The position numbers and the translations under genes are program-made. The notes beneath the pieces are model-generated. The model was given only the letters and a program-made list of their open reading frames with translations, ran no database searches and was not told the DNA's origin. Below, in pieces: positions 1 to 8,160 of a stretch of 23,258 nucleotides of DNA. Source of the stretch: Sulfuricurvum sp. GTDB lineage: Bacteria; Campylobacterota; Campylobacteria; Campylobacterales; Sulfurimonadaceae. Numbering within the stretch: the first letter of the stretch is position 1; every line of letters begins with the position of its first letter. The stretch lies in NCBI GenBank assembly GCA_022729835.1, contig DZBC01000007.1, positions 1-23,258 on the forward strand. The letters run 5' to 3'.

Positions 1-1673
1 GAGCCGACACCTCCGGCTTTGGCTGAATCACTAAAAACAAACCACCGTTTATGCTTTTGAGCCATTACATGTAAGCACTCTGCATCCAGTGGTTTGACAA
101 AACGCAAATCCAACAGTGCCGCCTTGCGCGAAAGCAACGCCATGGTCTGGGCGGCGCGACCCACTCCATTGCCATAGCCAATCATAAGTAGCGCACCCTC
201 CTCCTCGCGCAGCACCTGTGCACGCCCCAGTTCAAAAGGAAGAGATTCGGGCAGATCCACATCGATAAAACTGCCGCGCGGATAACGCAACGCACAGGGT
301 CGATCAAACGCATGAGCAAAACCTACCGCTTGATGCATTGAGCGCTCATCCCGCGGTGCTAGAAGTGTCATATTGGGGATAAGACGCAAAAAACTGATAT
401 CAAAGACCCCCTGATGTGTCTCACCGTCTTCACCTACGATGCCAGCACGATCGAGTGCAAAAACCACCGGCAGATTCATCAAGCACACATCATGAATCAC
501 CTGATCATAACCACGCTGCAAAAAGGTCGAATAGATCGTACAAAAGGGTTTGAACCCCTCCTTGGCAAGTGAGGCCATCGACGTCACAGCATGCTGCTCG
601 GCAATCGCAACATCCCAAAAACGCTCAGGATAAGCCTCCATCAAGGCGCTCAAACCCGTACCGCTGGGCATAGCAGCCGTCACACCGACCACCTTTTCAT
701 CCCTCGCGGCTACATGTAAGAGTGCATCGGCATAGATCTGCGTCGCACTCTTCTCCTTCACCTTTTTGCTCGCCTTGCCGCTCTCTAGATCAAATGGCCC
801 GACCCCATGCCACTGCTCATGATGCCCTTCAGCGATTTCGTACCCCTTGCCCTTGATCGTCTGAGCATGAATGATCACCGGCTTTTTGAGCGCTTTGGCA
901 ATTTCATAAGTATCAATCAACTGTTTGAGGTTATGTCCATCCACCGGCCCAATGTACTCGATGCCCATCTCCTCAAAGATGATCCCCGGCGTAATCAGCT
1001 TAAACGACTCCTCAAAGCGTTTGGCTAAGTAATGTGCTCCCTCTCCGAAATTGTCCACAAACTGCTCTACGTTACGCTTAATACGCTGATAAAAGGGGCT
1101 GGCCATGGCCGAACTAAGCACTCTACTGATTGCACCGATGGGCCTAGCAATACTCATTTCATTATCGTTGAGAATGATCACCATCGGATATTTGTGCTCT
1201 CCTAGCTCATTGAGCGCTTCATACGCCATTCCAGCACTCATCGCCCCATCGCCGATCATCACCACCGGCACGCGAAAGTGCTGCTCTTTTTTAAGCGCAA
1301 TCGCTTTGGCTGCTCCAACCCCAAGTGAAATGGAGGTTGAACTATGTCCTGCCACGAAATAGTCGTAATCAGATTCGGAAGGTTTTGTATAGCCGCTGAT
1401 GCCCTCAAACTGCCGCAGAGTCTCAAACGCATCCCATCGACCTGTAAGTAGTTTGTGGGCATACGCCTGATGTGACACATCAAAAATAAATGGATCACAC
1501 GACACATCAAACACCTTGTGCATGGCCACGATCAGCTCAGTGGCACCGAGCGTCGAACTCAAATGACCACCATTATGGCTGACCACTTCAAGTATCCGCT
1601 CTCTAATCTGTGCACAAAGCACCTCGAGCTCTTTGATAGAATAATTTTTAATATCAAGTGGTTGGTTATTCAC
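1..1673 (-). CDS. dxs: 1-deoxy-D-xylulose-5-phosphate synthase, 3' end cut by window
   Basis: Dxs condenses pyruvate and glyceraldehyde-3-phosphate with thiamine diphosphate (TPP), the first step of the cytosolic MEP isoprenoid pathway; the product also feeds TPP and PLP synthesis. About 557 residues are visible; the last 50-60 lie beyond base 1. Seen: GHSSTSISLGVGAA, the TPP motif GDGAMSAGMAYEALNE (around residue 140) followed by ILNDNEMSI, the catalytic-glutamate segment AIAEQHAVTSMA (around 358) and DRAGIVGEDGETHQGVFD (around 408), all characteristic of Dxs rather than transketolase. The start is GTG at 1673-1671 (protein beginning MNNQPLDIKNYSIKEL); it overlaps the fliH stop by 8 bases, so translation is probably coupled, and no clear Shine-Dalgarno is visible. 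Two copies of the TTACATGTAA palindrome lie inside (65 exact, 710 near). Family assignment is very secure; the start is likely. Confidence 0.97.
   Translation of the reverse strand, partial: MNNQPLDIKNYSIKELEVLCAQIRERILEVVSHNGGHLSSTLGATELIVAMHKVFDVSCDPFIFDVSHQAYAHKLLTGRWDAFETLRQFEGISGYTKPSESDYDYFVAGHSSTSISLGVGAAKAIALKKEQHFRVPVVMIGDGAMSAGMAYEALNELGEHKYPMVIILNDNEMSIARPIGAISRVLSSAMASPFYQRIKRNVEQFVDNFGEGAHYLAKRFEESFKLITPGIIFEEMGIEYIGPVDGHNLKQLIDTYEIAKALKKPVIIHAQTIKGKGYEIAEGHHEQWHGVGPFDLESGKASKKVKEKSATQIYADALLHVAARDEKVVGVTAAMPSGTGLSALMEAYPERFWDVAIAEQHAVTSMASLAKEGFKPFCTIYSTFLQRGYDQVIHDVCLMNLPVVFALDRAGIVGEDGETHQGVFDISFLRLIPNMTLLAPRDERSMHQAVGFAHAFDRPCALRYPRGSFIDVDLPESLPFELGRAQVLREEEGALLMIGYGNGVGRAAQTMALLSRKAALLDLRFVKPLDAECLHVMAQKHKRWFVFSDSAKAGGVG
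65..74. repeat. TTACATGTAA palindrome, in dxs
   Basis: Exact copy, flanked by A and G, read in dxs as Leu-His-Val near the C-terminus (CLHVMAQ). Confidence 0.9.
710..719. repeat. Near copy of the palindrome (9/10), in dxs
   Basis: CTACATGTAA, one mismatch at an outer base. It still encodes LHV in dxs (LLHVAAR). It could be a decayed copy or chance; eight-base cores occur by chance about once in three such windows. Confidence 0.5.
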
Positions 1674-2457
1674 CCAAAGCTGCCTTTTTGACGCGTTCAT
1701 AGCGTTTCATAATTTCCGAATCGATATTGCCCGAATCGCTCAGTGCAATCACACCGCCCGGACTGACGGCACCATCGGAGACAATGCTGACATAAGCCAG
1801 CGCACCGATCTTCTCAGAGACCGCGCCGTGATCTTGTGGATTAACCTTAAGCGTGACGCTCGCGCTCCCTTGCAGATCAGTGATGAGTTTAGCGGAGAGC
1901 TTAGCGGCAATCGCGCCGGAACGCTCGCTCACCTCCATAAACACGACCTCTTTGGCAATATCTACGGCGGCATGTGTCAGCTCATGCTCAATCCGCCCAA
2001 GCGCCGCATGAAATTCGCCTGCGCTGCGCTCTAGCGTCTGAATCGATTTAGCGAATTGATCCAACTTTGTCGCTACTGCCGCGTCTTGCTCCTGTTTCAT
2101 TTTGGCGCGCGTCTCATTTACGCCCTTCTCAAAGGCCTCTTTTTGGACTGCAGCGGACTTCACTTTAAACGCCTCCTCCTGATCTTCAAGCTTCATCTGC
2201 AACTTAATGAAATTCGACGACATTTCATCCGTTTTTTTAAGTAAAGACTCAACCAGAGCGTCCCTAGATGCAGAAGAGATCGTATGCGATTCGACAGGAT
2301 CACCCTTTGGCGCCGGATGATTTGGCTCAGGGACCGATTTGGCCAGAGCTGTTTCAGGCTGTGGCTCTTCGCCTTGAGCTCCCATCGAAAAGACTTTGAA
2401 TTTGTATTTGTTGACACTGTGCGCATCGAAACCTTCTTTGGTAATAACGACGTCCAT
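1666..2457 (-). CDS. fliH: Flagellar assembly protein FliH (stator of the export ATPase)
   Basis: FliH (SctL family) binds the export ATPase FliI and links it to the C-ring at the cytoplasmic face of the flagellar type III export apparatus. The 263-residue protein has a short conserved N-terminus (KYKFKVF), a Pro/Glu-rich linker (about residues 30-60), a long charged, coiled-coil-prone stretch (about 65-135, rich in Glu, Lys, Gln) and a globular C-terminal domain with IEHELTHAAVDIAKEVV, as in FliH/V-ATPase E-like stators. The ATG at 2457 lies two bases after the fliG stop, and the end overlaps the start of dxs by 8 bases. Identity rests on the fold pattern and on following fliF-fliG directly; FliH sequences diverge strongly, so context matters here. 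Confidence 0.92.
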   Translation of the reverse strand: MDVVITKEGFDAHSVNKYKFKVFSMGAQGEEPQPETALAKSVPEPNHPAPKGDPVESHTISSASRDALVESLLKKTDEMSSNFIKLQMKLEDQEEAFKVKSAAVQKEAFEKGVNETRAKMKQEQDAAVATKLDQFAKSIQTLERSAGEFHAALGRIEHELTHAAVDIAKEVVFMEVSERSGAIAAKLSAKLITDLQGSASVTLKVNPQDHGAVSEKIGALAYVSIVSDGAVSPGGVIALSDSGNIDSEIMKRYERVKKAALGE

Positions 2458-2459
2458 GA

Positions 2460-3485
2460 CTATTCAACCATCTCATCGGTCTCACCAATCTGCAAGACGC
2501 CCTGCTCTGCCAACTGCTGCACCGCATCGACGATGCGGCGCTGCGCGGATTCGACCTCTTTGACCTTGACGGCACCCAGAAATTGCATCTCTTCCACAAA
2601 AGCATCTTTGGCACGTTCAGACATGTTGGCAAAAAACTTATCGCGCAACTCTTCAGGCGCACTTTTCAGTGCCAGCATCAAGTCTTGTTTGTCTGCCACT
2701 TTCAAAATCTCGCGCACTCCGTTGTTGTCCAAGTCGGCAATATCTTCAAATGTAAACATCATCTCTTTGATGGAAAGGGCGAGCGCCTCATCCATCTGCT
2801 CAATTTGCGAGAGTGTTCCCTTAGACGCCTTTGCGCCCAGACGATTGAAGATATCGGCTACTGCGCGTGGGCCACCAACCTCGACTTTGTAGCTCGCGAG
2901 CGATTCGAGCTTGGATTCGAGCACTGCACTGACACGTTTGATAATCGAGGGCGAAATATCCCCCAGTTTGGCCATACGCATGGCCACTTCGGCGCGCATA
3001 TCATCAGAAAAAAAGCTGATTGTCTCTGCAGCAGCCGTAGGGTCCATATGGGCTAAAATAAGCGCCACGGTCTGCGGATGCTCATTGACAATAAAGTCGG
3101 CCAACTGTTGTGGTTTTATTTTTGAGAGGTACGCAAAGTTTTGGCTGTTGGACATCGTTTTTGAGAGACGATCCAGAATTTTCTTGGCCTCTTCAGGCCC
3201 AAGTGCTTTGTATAGAATCTCTCTGGCGTATTCCAAACCACCGGAACTCAAATACTGATTGGATGTGATAATTGCATAAAACTCCTCCAGCACAGTCAAC
3301 GCAATGGCCCGTTCAACCGACTTGTTGATCGCAATATGCTTCGATATTTCGGTAATCGCCTCAATGGATAGAGAAGAGAAAATTGAAGCCGTAATATCCT
3401 CTCCCATCTGTAAAAGAAAAATGGCAATTTTTTCAGCCATACCCATTTCATCAAAATGGGCTTGCTGTGTAGGGGAGAGCTTCAT
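2460..3485 (-). CDS. fliG: Flagellar motor switch protein FliG
   Basis: FliG forms the upper C-ring of the flagellar motor. It attaches to the FliF MS-ring, contacts FliM and interacts with the stator to generate torque. The 341-residue length is usual for the family. Seen: an N-terminal FliF-binding domain (KIAIFLLQMGEDITASIFSS), the EHPQTVALILAHMD signature at about residue 133 in the middle domain, GGPRAVADIFNRL in the linker/ARM region, and a C-terminal domain with MFTFEDIADLDNNGVREILK followed by the charged torque-helix region. The gene starts three bases after the fliF stop and ends two bases before fliH, so it is a tightly packed fliF-fliG-fliH unit. No truncation or odd residues were noticed. 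Confidence 0.97.
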   Translation of the reverse strand: MKLSPTQQAHFDEMGMAEKIAIFLLQMGEDITASIFSSLSIEAITEISKHIAINKSVERAIALTVLEEFYAIITSNQYLSSGGLEYAREILYKALGPEEAKKILDRLSKTMSNSQNFAYLSKIKPQQLADFIVNEHPQTVALILAHMDPTAAAETISFFSDDMRAEVAMRMAKLGDISPSIIKRVSAVLESKLESLASYKVEVGGPRAVADIFNRLGAKASKGTLSQIEQMDEALALSIKEMMFTFEDIADLDNNGVREILKVADKQDLMLALKSAPEELRDKFFANMSERAKDAFVEEMQFLGAVKVKEVESAQRRIVDAVQQLAEQGVLQIGETDEMVE

Positions 3486-3488
3486 AGA

Positions 3489-5207
3489 TTACTCCTTGAA
3501 GGATTTGGATTCACTCAGGGTTCCCTCTTCACTCAAAAGAGCCTGCAGCAGTGAAGCAATTTCATCGGGGCGCTCTTCAGCGATATTACGCATTTTCTCG
3601 AGCAGTACATCATGCTTGAGGTCATCTTCGCTAAAGCCCTCACTCATGCCCAACTGATCCTCGACACGCTTGCGCATCTGCTGCGCCTTTGCAACAAGGT
3701 CCTCTTGATCATCGTCTTCAATATGCAAAATCGGCTTTTCAAGCTCTTCTTCGTCACGACTAATCTCAAGCATACGCTCCGCAAAAGGAGCAATCACTTT
3801 TTTATAGGCAACAAACAACACTACAAAAGCGAATAGATACTGCAGTAAACCGCTGAAGGGAGAGACGTAGGCATTTAGAATCTCCTGCATTTTTGTCGCA
3901 CCTGTCATGCCATCGAGTTTCTCCTGCGTCGCTTCGAAGGGAAAGTTGTGTACCGTTACCTTATCGCCACGTCCTTCGTCGATACCGATCGACTGGCGTA
4001 CCAAAGAGGTAATCGCTTGTAATTGGCTCTCATCAAGGGCCACATATTCACGATCCGACGTCTCTTCGCCGTCTTCACCTCTCTTATTGCGGTACTTTCC
4101 ATCGACGACGACAGCAGCGCTGACACGTTTGATTTTAGCAAACTCTCCCTTGGAGGAGGAGACTGTCTTGGAAATTTCATAATTGGTCGTCGTGGTGCTT
4201 TTTTCGTACTTCTCGCCATTTTTTTGTGCCGAAAGCCCCGCAACTGGACCGATATTGCTTACCGTTCCAGGGACACCGCCTACTTCGGCAGGGGCCATCC
4301 CTTCACGTTTTTCCTCACTATTTTGCTCGCTGCGTACGATATTTTCAGGATCAAAGGTTTCAGACGTATAACTCTCCTGCGAAAAATCATACTCTATCGT
4401 CACCGTCGCGCGCACACGATCGTTGCCGCCGATAAACGGAGAAAGCACCGCAACAATCTTCTCCTCTTTTTTCTGCTCCTCTTTATGCTTGAAGCGCTGC
4501 TGTATGGAGGAGAGCTCGCCTAGCTCATCCACTCCCTCGCTCTCTCCGAGCGATTCACCCTCATCGCTCACTAAAGTGACATTCTCCATCTTCAGCTTGG
4601 GCACTGAAGCCGCCACCAAATTCTTAATTCCGCGTATCTGCTTGGGAGAGAGCTTGCGATCCTGCTTTAGCTTGATCATCACCGAAGCGGTCGGCGGCAC
4701 CTCTTGGGAGACAAAGAGTGACTCTTTGGGTAGGGCCAGATTGACACTAGAGCGCTCTACTGGAGAGAGCGCATCAATCGTACGCGCGAGCTCGCCTTCT
4801 AGTGCCCGCAAAAACTTAATATCCTGATCAAATCTCGTCGCCCCGAAATCTTGCTGATTAAAAAGCTCAAACCCTACCCCGACATCTTGTGCAATGCCCT
4901 GGGAAGCGATGGTGATGCGCTCACGATAGAGATGCTCTAGCGGTACTTCAATTACATTGTCTCTGGGAATACGGTACGGAATCTTCTCTTTTTCCAGATG
5001 CTCGATCACCTTGGCCGCGTCGGCACTGCTGAGATTTTCAAATAGGGGGCGATACTCACTTTGTCCCGAATTACTCGAAGTATAAACCACAAAAAAAATC
5101 AAAAACCCCACAATTCCGGCCACAGCTCCAGCGACAATCACTTTTTGATTGAGACTTAGCTTGCTGTAGAGTACCGACAGTTGCGCGACGAGGGCTTTGA
5201 AATCCAT
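3489..5207 (-). CDS. fliF: Flagellar MS-ring protein FliF
   Basis: FliF multimerises in the inner membrane as the MS-ring, the base on which the rotor and export gate assemble. The 572-residue protein shows an N-terminal membrane segment (about residues 22-43, VIVAGAVAGIVGFLIFFVVY), the periplasmic YscJ/FliF ring-building modules (YRPLFENLSSADAAKVIEHL; VNLALP; ASVMIKL), a Gly/Ser/Glu-rich low-complexity region (about 295-345), a second membrane segment (about 450-470, LLQYLFAFVVLFVAYKKVI) and an acidic C-terminal tail that would bind FliG. The start is ATG at 5207 with AGGTGA upstream, and that Shine-Dalgarno overlaps the hisC stop codon ten bases earlier. No separate flagellar promoter was recognised, so expression from the upstream amino-acid genes is inferred. 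Confidence 0.97.
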   Translation of the reverse strand: MDFKALVAQLSVLYSKLSLNQKVIVAGAVAGIVGFLIFFVVYTSSNSGQSEYRPLFENLSSADAAKVIEHLEKEKIPYRIPRDNVIEVPLEHLYRERITIASQGIAQDVGVGFELFNQQDFGATRFDQDIKFLRALEGELARTIDALSPVERSSVNLALPKESLFVSQEVPPTASVMIKLKQDRKLSPKQIRGIKNLVAASVPKLKMENVTLVSDEGESLGESEGVDELGELSSIQQRFKHKEEQKKEEKIVAVLSPFIGGNDRVRATVTIEYDFSQESYTSETFDPENIVRSEQNSEEKREGMAPAEVGGVPGTVSNIGPVAGLSAQKNGEKYEKSTTTTNYEISKTVSSSKGEFAKIKRVSAAVVVDGKYRNKRGEDGEETSDREYVALDESQLQAITSLVRQSIGIDEGRGDKVTVHNFPFEATQEKLDGMTGATKMQEILNAYVSPFSGLLQYLFAFVVLFVAYKKVIAPFAERMLEISRDEEELEKPILHIEDDDQEDLVAKAQQMRKRVEDQLGMSEGFSEDDLKHDVLLEKMRNIAEERPDEIASLLQALLSEEGTLSESKSFKE

Positions 5208-5217
5208 CGGGAATCAC

Positions 5218-6318
5218 CTATTCCTTGAGTAGATGATCAAAAAGTTCAAAAAATCGGTCATTTTCAGAGGGTGTGCCAATCGTAACGCGAATGGAATTCA
5301 AGCCATAACTCGCCAGATCACGCACAATCATCCCCTTAGACAAAAGTGTCTGTGCGATTTTGGTACCGTTCATCGGTGCTTCAAAACAGAAAGTGATGAA
5401 ATTGGTATAACTCTCAATATACTCAAGCCCACGCTCTTTGGCAAAGGCTTCATAACGTGCCATCTCTGAAAAATTGCTCGCCACACTCTGCTCAATAAAA
5501 GCCTCATCTTCAAGGGCCACAGTCGCGGCTTCAAGCGACAAGGTCGTGATGTTAAACGGGGGTCTGAGTTTATAGAGTGCTTCAATAATTGGCTCCGAAG
5601 CGATACCATATCCGACCCGCATACCCCCTAACCCATAAGCTTTGGAAAAAGTGCCCAGATAGAGCACATTATCAAAGTGCTTTATCAAACTTTGTGCATC
5701 GAGTGCCTTTGCAGCGTCTCTGGCGCGCCCATATTCCATATATGCACCATCCACGATCACGAGCGTATCACTGTCGATCTTCTCCATAAAGGTGAACAGG
5801 CTTGCCGCGTCAATCGCATCACCGATAGGATTATTGGGAGTGCAGATAAAAATGATCGAAGGTTTGTGGGCCTGATAAAGCGCATAAAACTCCTCTAAAT
5901 CGTGATGGCGCGATGTTGTACGCAAGACCGGAGCACCGACATGCTTAGCGTAAATCTCATACATGGCAAACGTGACAGCACTCATCAAGACCGGCCTAGA
6001 AGGGCCGGCTTTGGCATGTACGGCAAACTCGATTACCTGATCACTACCTGATCCGATGATAACTTTTCCTGCATCAACTCCGTAGCGTTTGGCCAGCGAC
6101 GCTTTGAGTTTGTACATCGAATCATCCGGATATCGGGCCATTTTAGAAAGGATATGCTCCACCGCTTGGCTTACATGTAACGAACATCCATACGGATTTT
6201 CATTACTGGCGAGCTTGACAATCGCCTCTGGGGCAATGCCGAATTCACGAACGACAAGCTCAATGGGCTTGCCCGCTTCATAGGTTTTGATCGATTCGAG
6301 CGTAGAATTAAATTGCAT
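5218..6318 (-). CDS. hisC: Histidinol-phosphate aminotransferase
   Basis: HisC is a PLP-dependent class I/II aminotransferase that interconverts histidinol phosphate and imidazole-acetol phosphate in histidine synthesis; in related bacteria it can also act on aromatic amino acids, which fits its place after pheA. Seen: KLASNENPYG near the N-terminus, RYPD, GSGSDQVIEF, PNNPIGD, VDGAYMEY and the PLP-lysine region TFSKAYGLGGMRVGYG. The frame stays open upstream to 6435, but the ATG at 6318 is preferred: it has AGGGAG five bases upstream, gives MQFNSTLESIKTYEAGKP as in relatives, and yields 366 residues, the usual size. It overlaps the pheA end by 11 bases. The TTACATGTAA palindrome at 6171 encodes LHV just after NPYG, in a region usually reading like SPKV in relatives (from memory). 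Confidence 0.95.
   Translation of the reverse strand: MQFNSTLESIKTYEAGKPIELVVREFGIAPEAIVKLASNENPYGCSLHVSQAVEHILSKMARYPDDSMYKLKASLAKRYGVDAGKVIIGSGSDQVIEFAVHAKAGPSRPVLMSAVTFAMYEIYAKHVGAPVLRTTSRHHDLEEFYALYQAHKPSIIFICTPNNPIGDAIDAASLFTFMEKIDSDTLVIVDGAYMEYGRARDAAKALDAQSLIKHFDNVLYLGTFSKAYGLGGMRVGYGIASEPIIEALYKLRPPFNITTLSLEAATVALEDEAFIEQSVASNFSEMARYEAFAKERGLEYIESYTNFITFCFEAPMNGTKIAQTLLSKGMIVRDLASYGLNSIRVTIGTPSENDRFFELFDHLLKE
6171..6180. repeat. TTACATGTAA palindrome, in hisC
   Basis: Exact copy flanked by C on both sides. It encodes LHV in YGCSLHVSQAV, close to the conserved NENPYG of HisC. Confidence 0.9.
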
Positions 6319-7387
6319 GTTCTCCCTTTGCATAGCTTCCCAACCATGTGATTTCGTCACTGTGTTTTCGCAGCACCTGCTGCACCGCCTGCTCTTCAAT
6401 ATGTCCGTAAAAATCGATGAAAAACCAATATCCAAAACTCTTTTCGTCCCTAGAAGGTCGGCTCTCGATTTTGCTCATATTCACTTTGCCCTCGTCAAAA
6501 TCACGCAGAAAATGGGCAAGTGCACCCGGTTTTTGGGCATCTTTGAGGCGTACGAGAATCGAGGTTTTGTCATCTCCGCTGGGGAGGTTCTCGAAGTCGC
6601 TGAGAATCACAAAACGGGTGTGGTTGTTGTGAATATCCTCAATGTTTTCAAACATGCTCGGAATTCCGTAGAGTTTCGCCGCGATATGCGAGCAAATGGC
6701 CGCCGATTCAGGATCATGTGATGCCATAATCGCGGCTTTGGCTGTAGATTCGACCGGAATATGCTCGATACTATCAAGACCATGTTCGCTCAAAAAGGCG
6801 CGGCACTGCCCAAAGCCCTTGTCTTTGGAGTAGATCCGCTTAACATCAGATAGTTTGTGCGCTTTGGTGGCAAAAGCCATATGGATGCTCATGTAAAGTT
6901 CAGCAACAATTTTCATCGGTGACGCCGCGAGTAAATCAAGTGTTTCTCCCACTACTCCGTCGCGGCTGTTCTCAATCGGCACCACCCCAAATTTGGCCCG
7001 TTTTGCCTCGATGGTACGAAACACCGCTTCAATGGAACCCATGGATAGATAATCGCTCATGGCCCCAAAACGCGACTCCGCCGCCTGATGGGTGAAACTA
7101 CCCTCAGGCCCCAGATAAGCGATGCGCTCAGGCAACTCCAGATTGCGTGCAACGGCAAAAATCTCCAGAAAAATCGCTTCAATTGCAGAGCGATTGAGCG
7201 GGCCTTCATTGCGCGCACTTAGGCGCTCTAGTATCTCTTTTTCGCGCTCAGGTCGATAGACGGCTGTTTTGGTTTGGTGCTTGATCTCTCCCACGCGCTG
7301 CACTACTTTCATCCGCTCATTGAGCAGCCCAAGAATGTTATCATCAATCGTATCGATAACGTCGCGGCACTCCTGCAAGGTCTTCAT
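6308..7387 (-). CDS. pheA: Bifunctional chorismate mutase / prephenate dehydratase
   Basis: The P-protein converts chorismate to prephenate and then to phenylpyruvate for phenylalanine synthesis. The 359 residues hold three modules in order. The chorismate mutase helix domain (about 1-90) contains CRDVIDTIDDNILGLLNERM and RPEREKEIL. The prephenate dehydratase domain (about 95-270) contains YLGPEGSFTHQAA, ENSRDGVVGETLDLL and the catalytic NHTRF. The C-terminal ACT domain (about 285-350) contains GALAHFL and ESRPS, the phenylalanine-binding motifs, so feedback inhibition by Phe is expected. The start ATG shares an ATGA with the stop of the upstream HAD gene (4-base overlap), and the end overlaps hisC. 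No E. coli-style leader peptide is seen, so allosteric rather than attenuation control is likely (inference). Confidence 0.97.
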   Translation of the reverse strand: MKTLQECRDVIDTIDDNILGLLNERMKVVQRVGEIKHQTKTAVYRPEREKEILERLSARNEGPLNRSAIEAIFLEIFAVARNLELPERIAYLGPEGSFTHQAAESRFGAMSDYLSMGSIEAVFRTIEAKRAKFGVVPIENSRDGVVGETLDLLAASPMKIVAELYMSIHMAFATKAHKLSDVKRIYSKDKGFGQCRAFLSEHGLDSIEHIPVESTAKAAIMASHDPESAAICSHIAAKLYGIPSMFENIEDIHNNHTRFVILSDFENLPSGDDKTSILVRLKDAQKPGALAHFLRDFDEGKVNMSKIESRPSRDEKSFGYWFFIDFYGHIEEQAVQQVLRKHSDEITWLGSYAKGEHAI

Positions 7388-8160
7388 AGTCTCTCCATTA
7401 AGGCTTCTAAATTGGTATCTATCTGATCTGGTTGCAGCGCATCGCCTAGCAAGGCCACTTCATCCATACTCCGCACCTTTCCGCTCAGTACCAGATGGGT
7501 GCGCATACCGCGCTTTCTAGCTCCGTAAAGATCGCCCACCGCATCGTCGCTGATCATGTACACCATCTCAAACAACGCCTCGGGCGCCTGTCGGCGCAAG
7601 CGCTCAAGTGCCGCATCAAAAAATGCGTCGCTGGGTTTGCCCACAACCCTATAACGTACGCCTGTAGCGTAGGCGAACATCCGGAGCAAAGCCCCCACGC
7701 CAGGATAGCGCTTCTCTCCAAGGGCATAGGTGCTCGTTTCATGCATTCCATAAAGCGGTACACCTTGTAGCAACAGATCAATAATATGGGCACACTCCTC
7801 AAAGCTATAATCAGATTTGACCGATAATAAAACTGCGTCAGGATTGCGATCATCGAGTCGATAGCCCATCCCCTCAAGTACCCCTAGAAATGCATCATAG
7901 CCGTACGCCGCGAGGCGTGATCCACTTGGCAGATATTCTTGAAGCAGCATCAGCGGATCAAGATAACGCGCCTCGTCAATCGCCAAACCAAGCCCCCATA
8001 GATAGCCCAAGAAGGCGGAGCTCTCGATCATGCTGTTGTTGGTAACGACCACATAAGGAATCTTTTTGCGATTAAGACGCTCCACAAAAGCCACGGCTCC
8101 AGGCAACGGCAGACGGTTGGTATCGTCGATCAACGTCCCCTGCACATCCAAAAAAATCAT
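7384..8160 (-). CDS. HAD-superfamily (subfamily IIA, NagD-like) hydrolase with a DxQ motif
   Basis: A predicted cytosolic HAD phosphatase of 258 residues; the substrate is unknown. Seen in order: motif I FLDVQGTLID at the very N-terminus, motif II VVTNNS (about residue 39), a C2-type cap region, motif III lysine in VVGKPSD (about 172), and motif IV ISDDAVGDLYGARKRGM (about 203-219). Motif I is normally DxDGT; here the second Asp, the usual general acid/base, is Gln (DVQGT). The nucleophile Asp is present, so the protein may still bind Mg and phosphoryl groups but catalyse differently or slowly. It lies between lysA and pheA, with start/stop overlaps on both sides (TAATG with lysA, ATGA with pheA), so it is cotranslated with amino-acid synthesis genes. 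A metabolite-repair or regulatory role is only a guess. Confidence 0.88.
   Translation of the reverse strand: MIFLDVQGTLIDDTNRLPLPGAVAFVERLNRKKIPYVVVTNNSMIESSAFLGYLWGLGLAIDEARYLDPLMLLQEYLPSGSRLAAYGYDAFLGVLEGMGYRLDDRNPDAVLLSVKSDYSFEECAHIIDLLLQGVPLYGMHETSTYALGEKRYPGVGALLRMFAYATGVRYRVVGKPSDAFFDAALERLRRQAPEALFEMVYMISDDAVGDLYGARKRGMRTHLVLSGKVRSMDEVALLGDALQPDQIDTNLEALMERL

Noticed and set aside
2284..2892. A 202-codon plus-strand open frame opposite fliH/fliG
   Set aside because: Low-complexity Ser/Thr-rich product across two well-supported genes; a shadow frame.
6319..6435. N-terminal extension of HisC to 6435
   Set aside because: The extension overlaps the end of pheA, resembles no HisC, and the ATG at 6318 has a strong AGGGAG.
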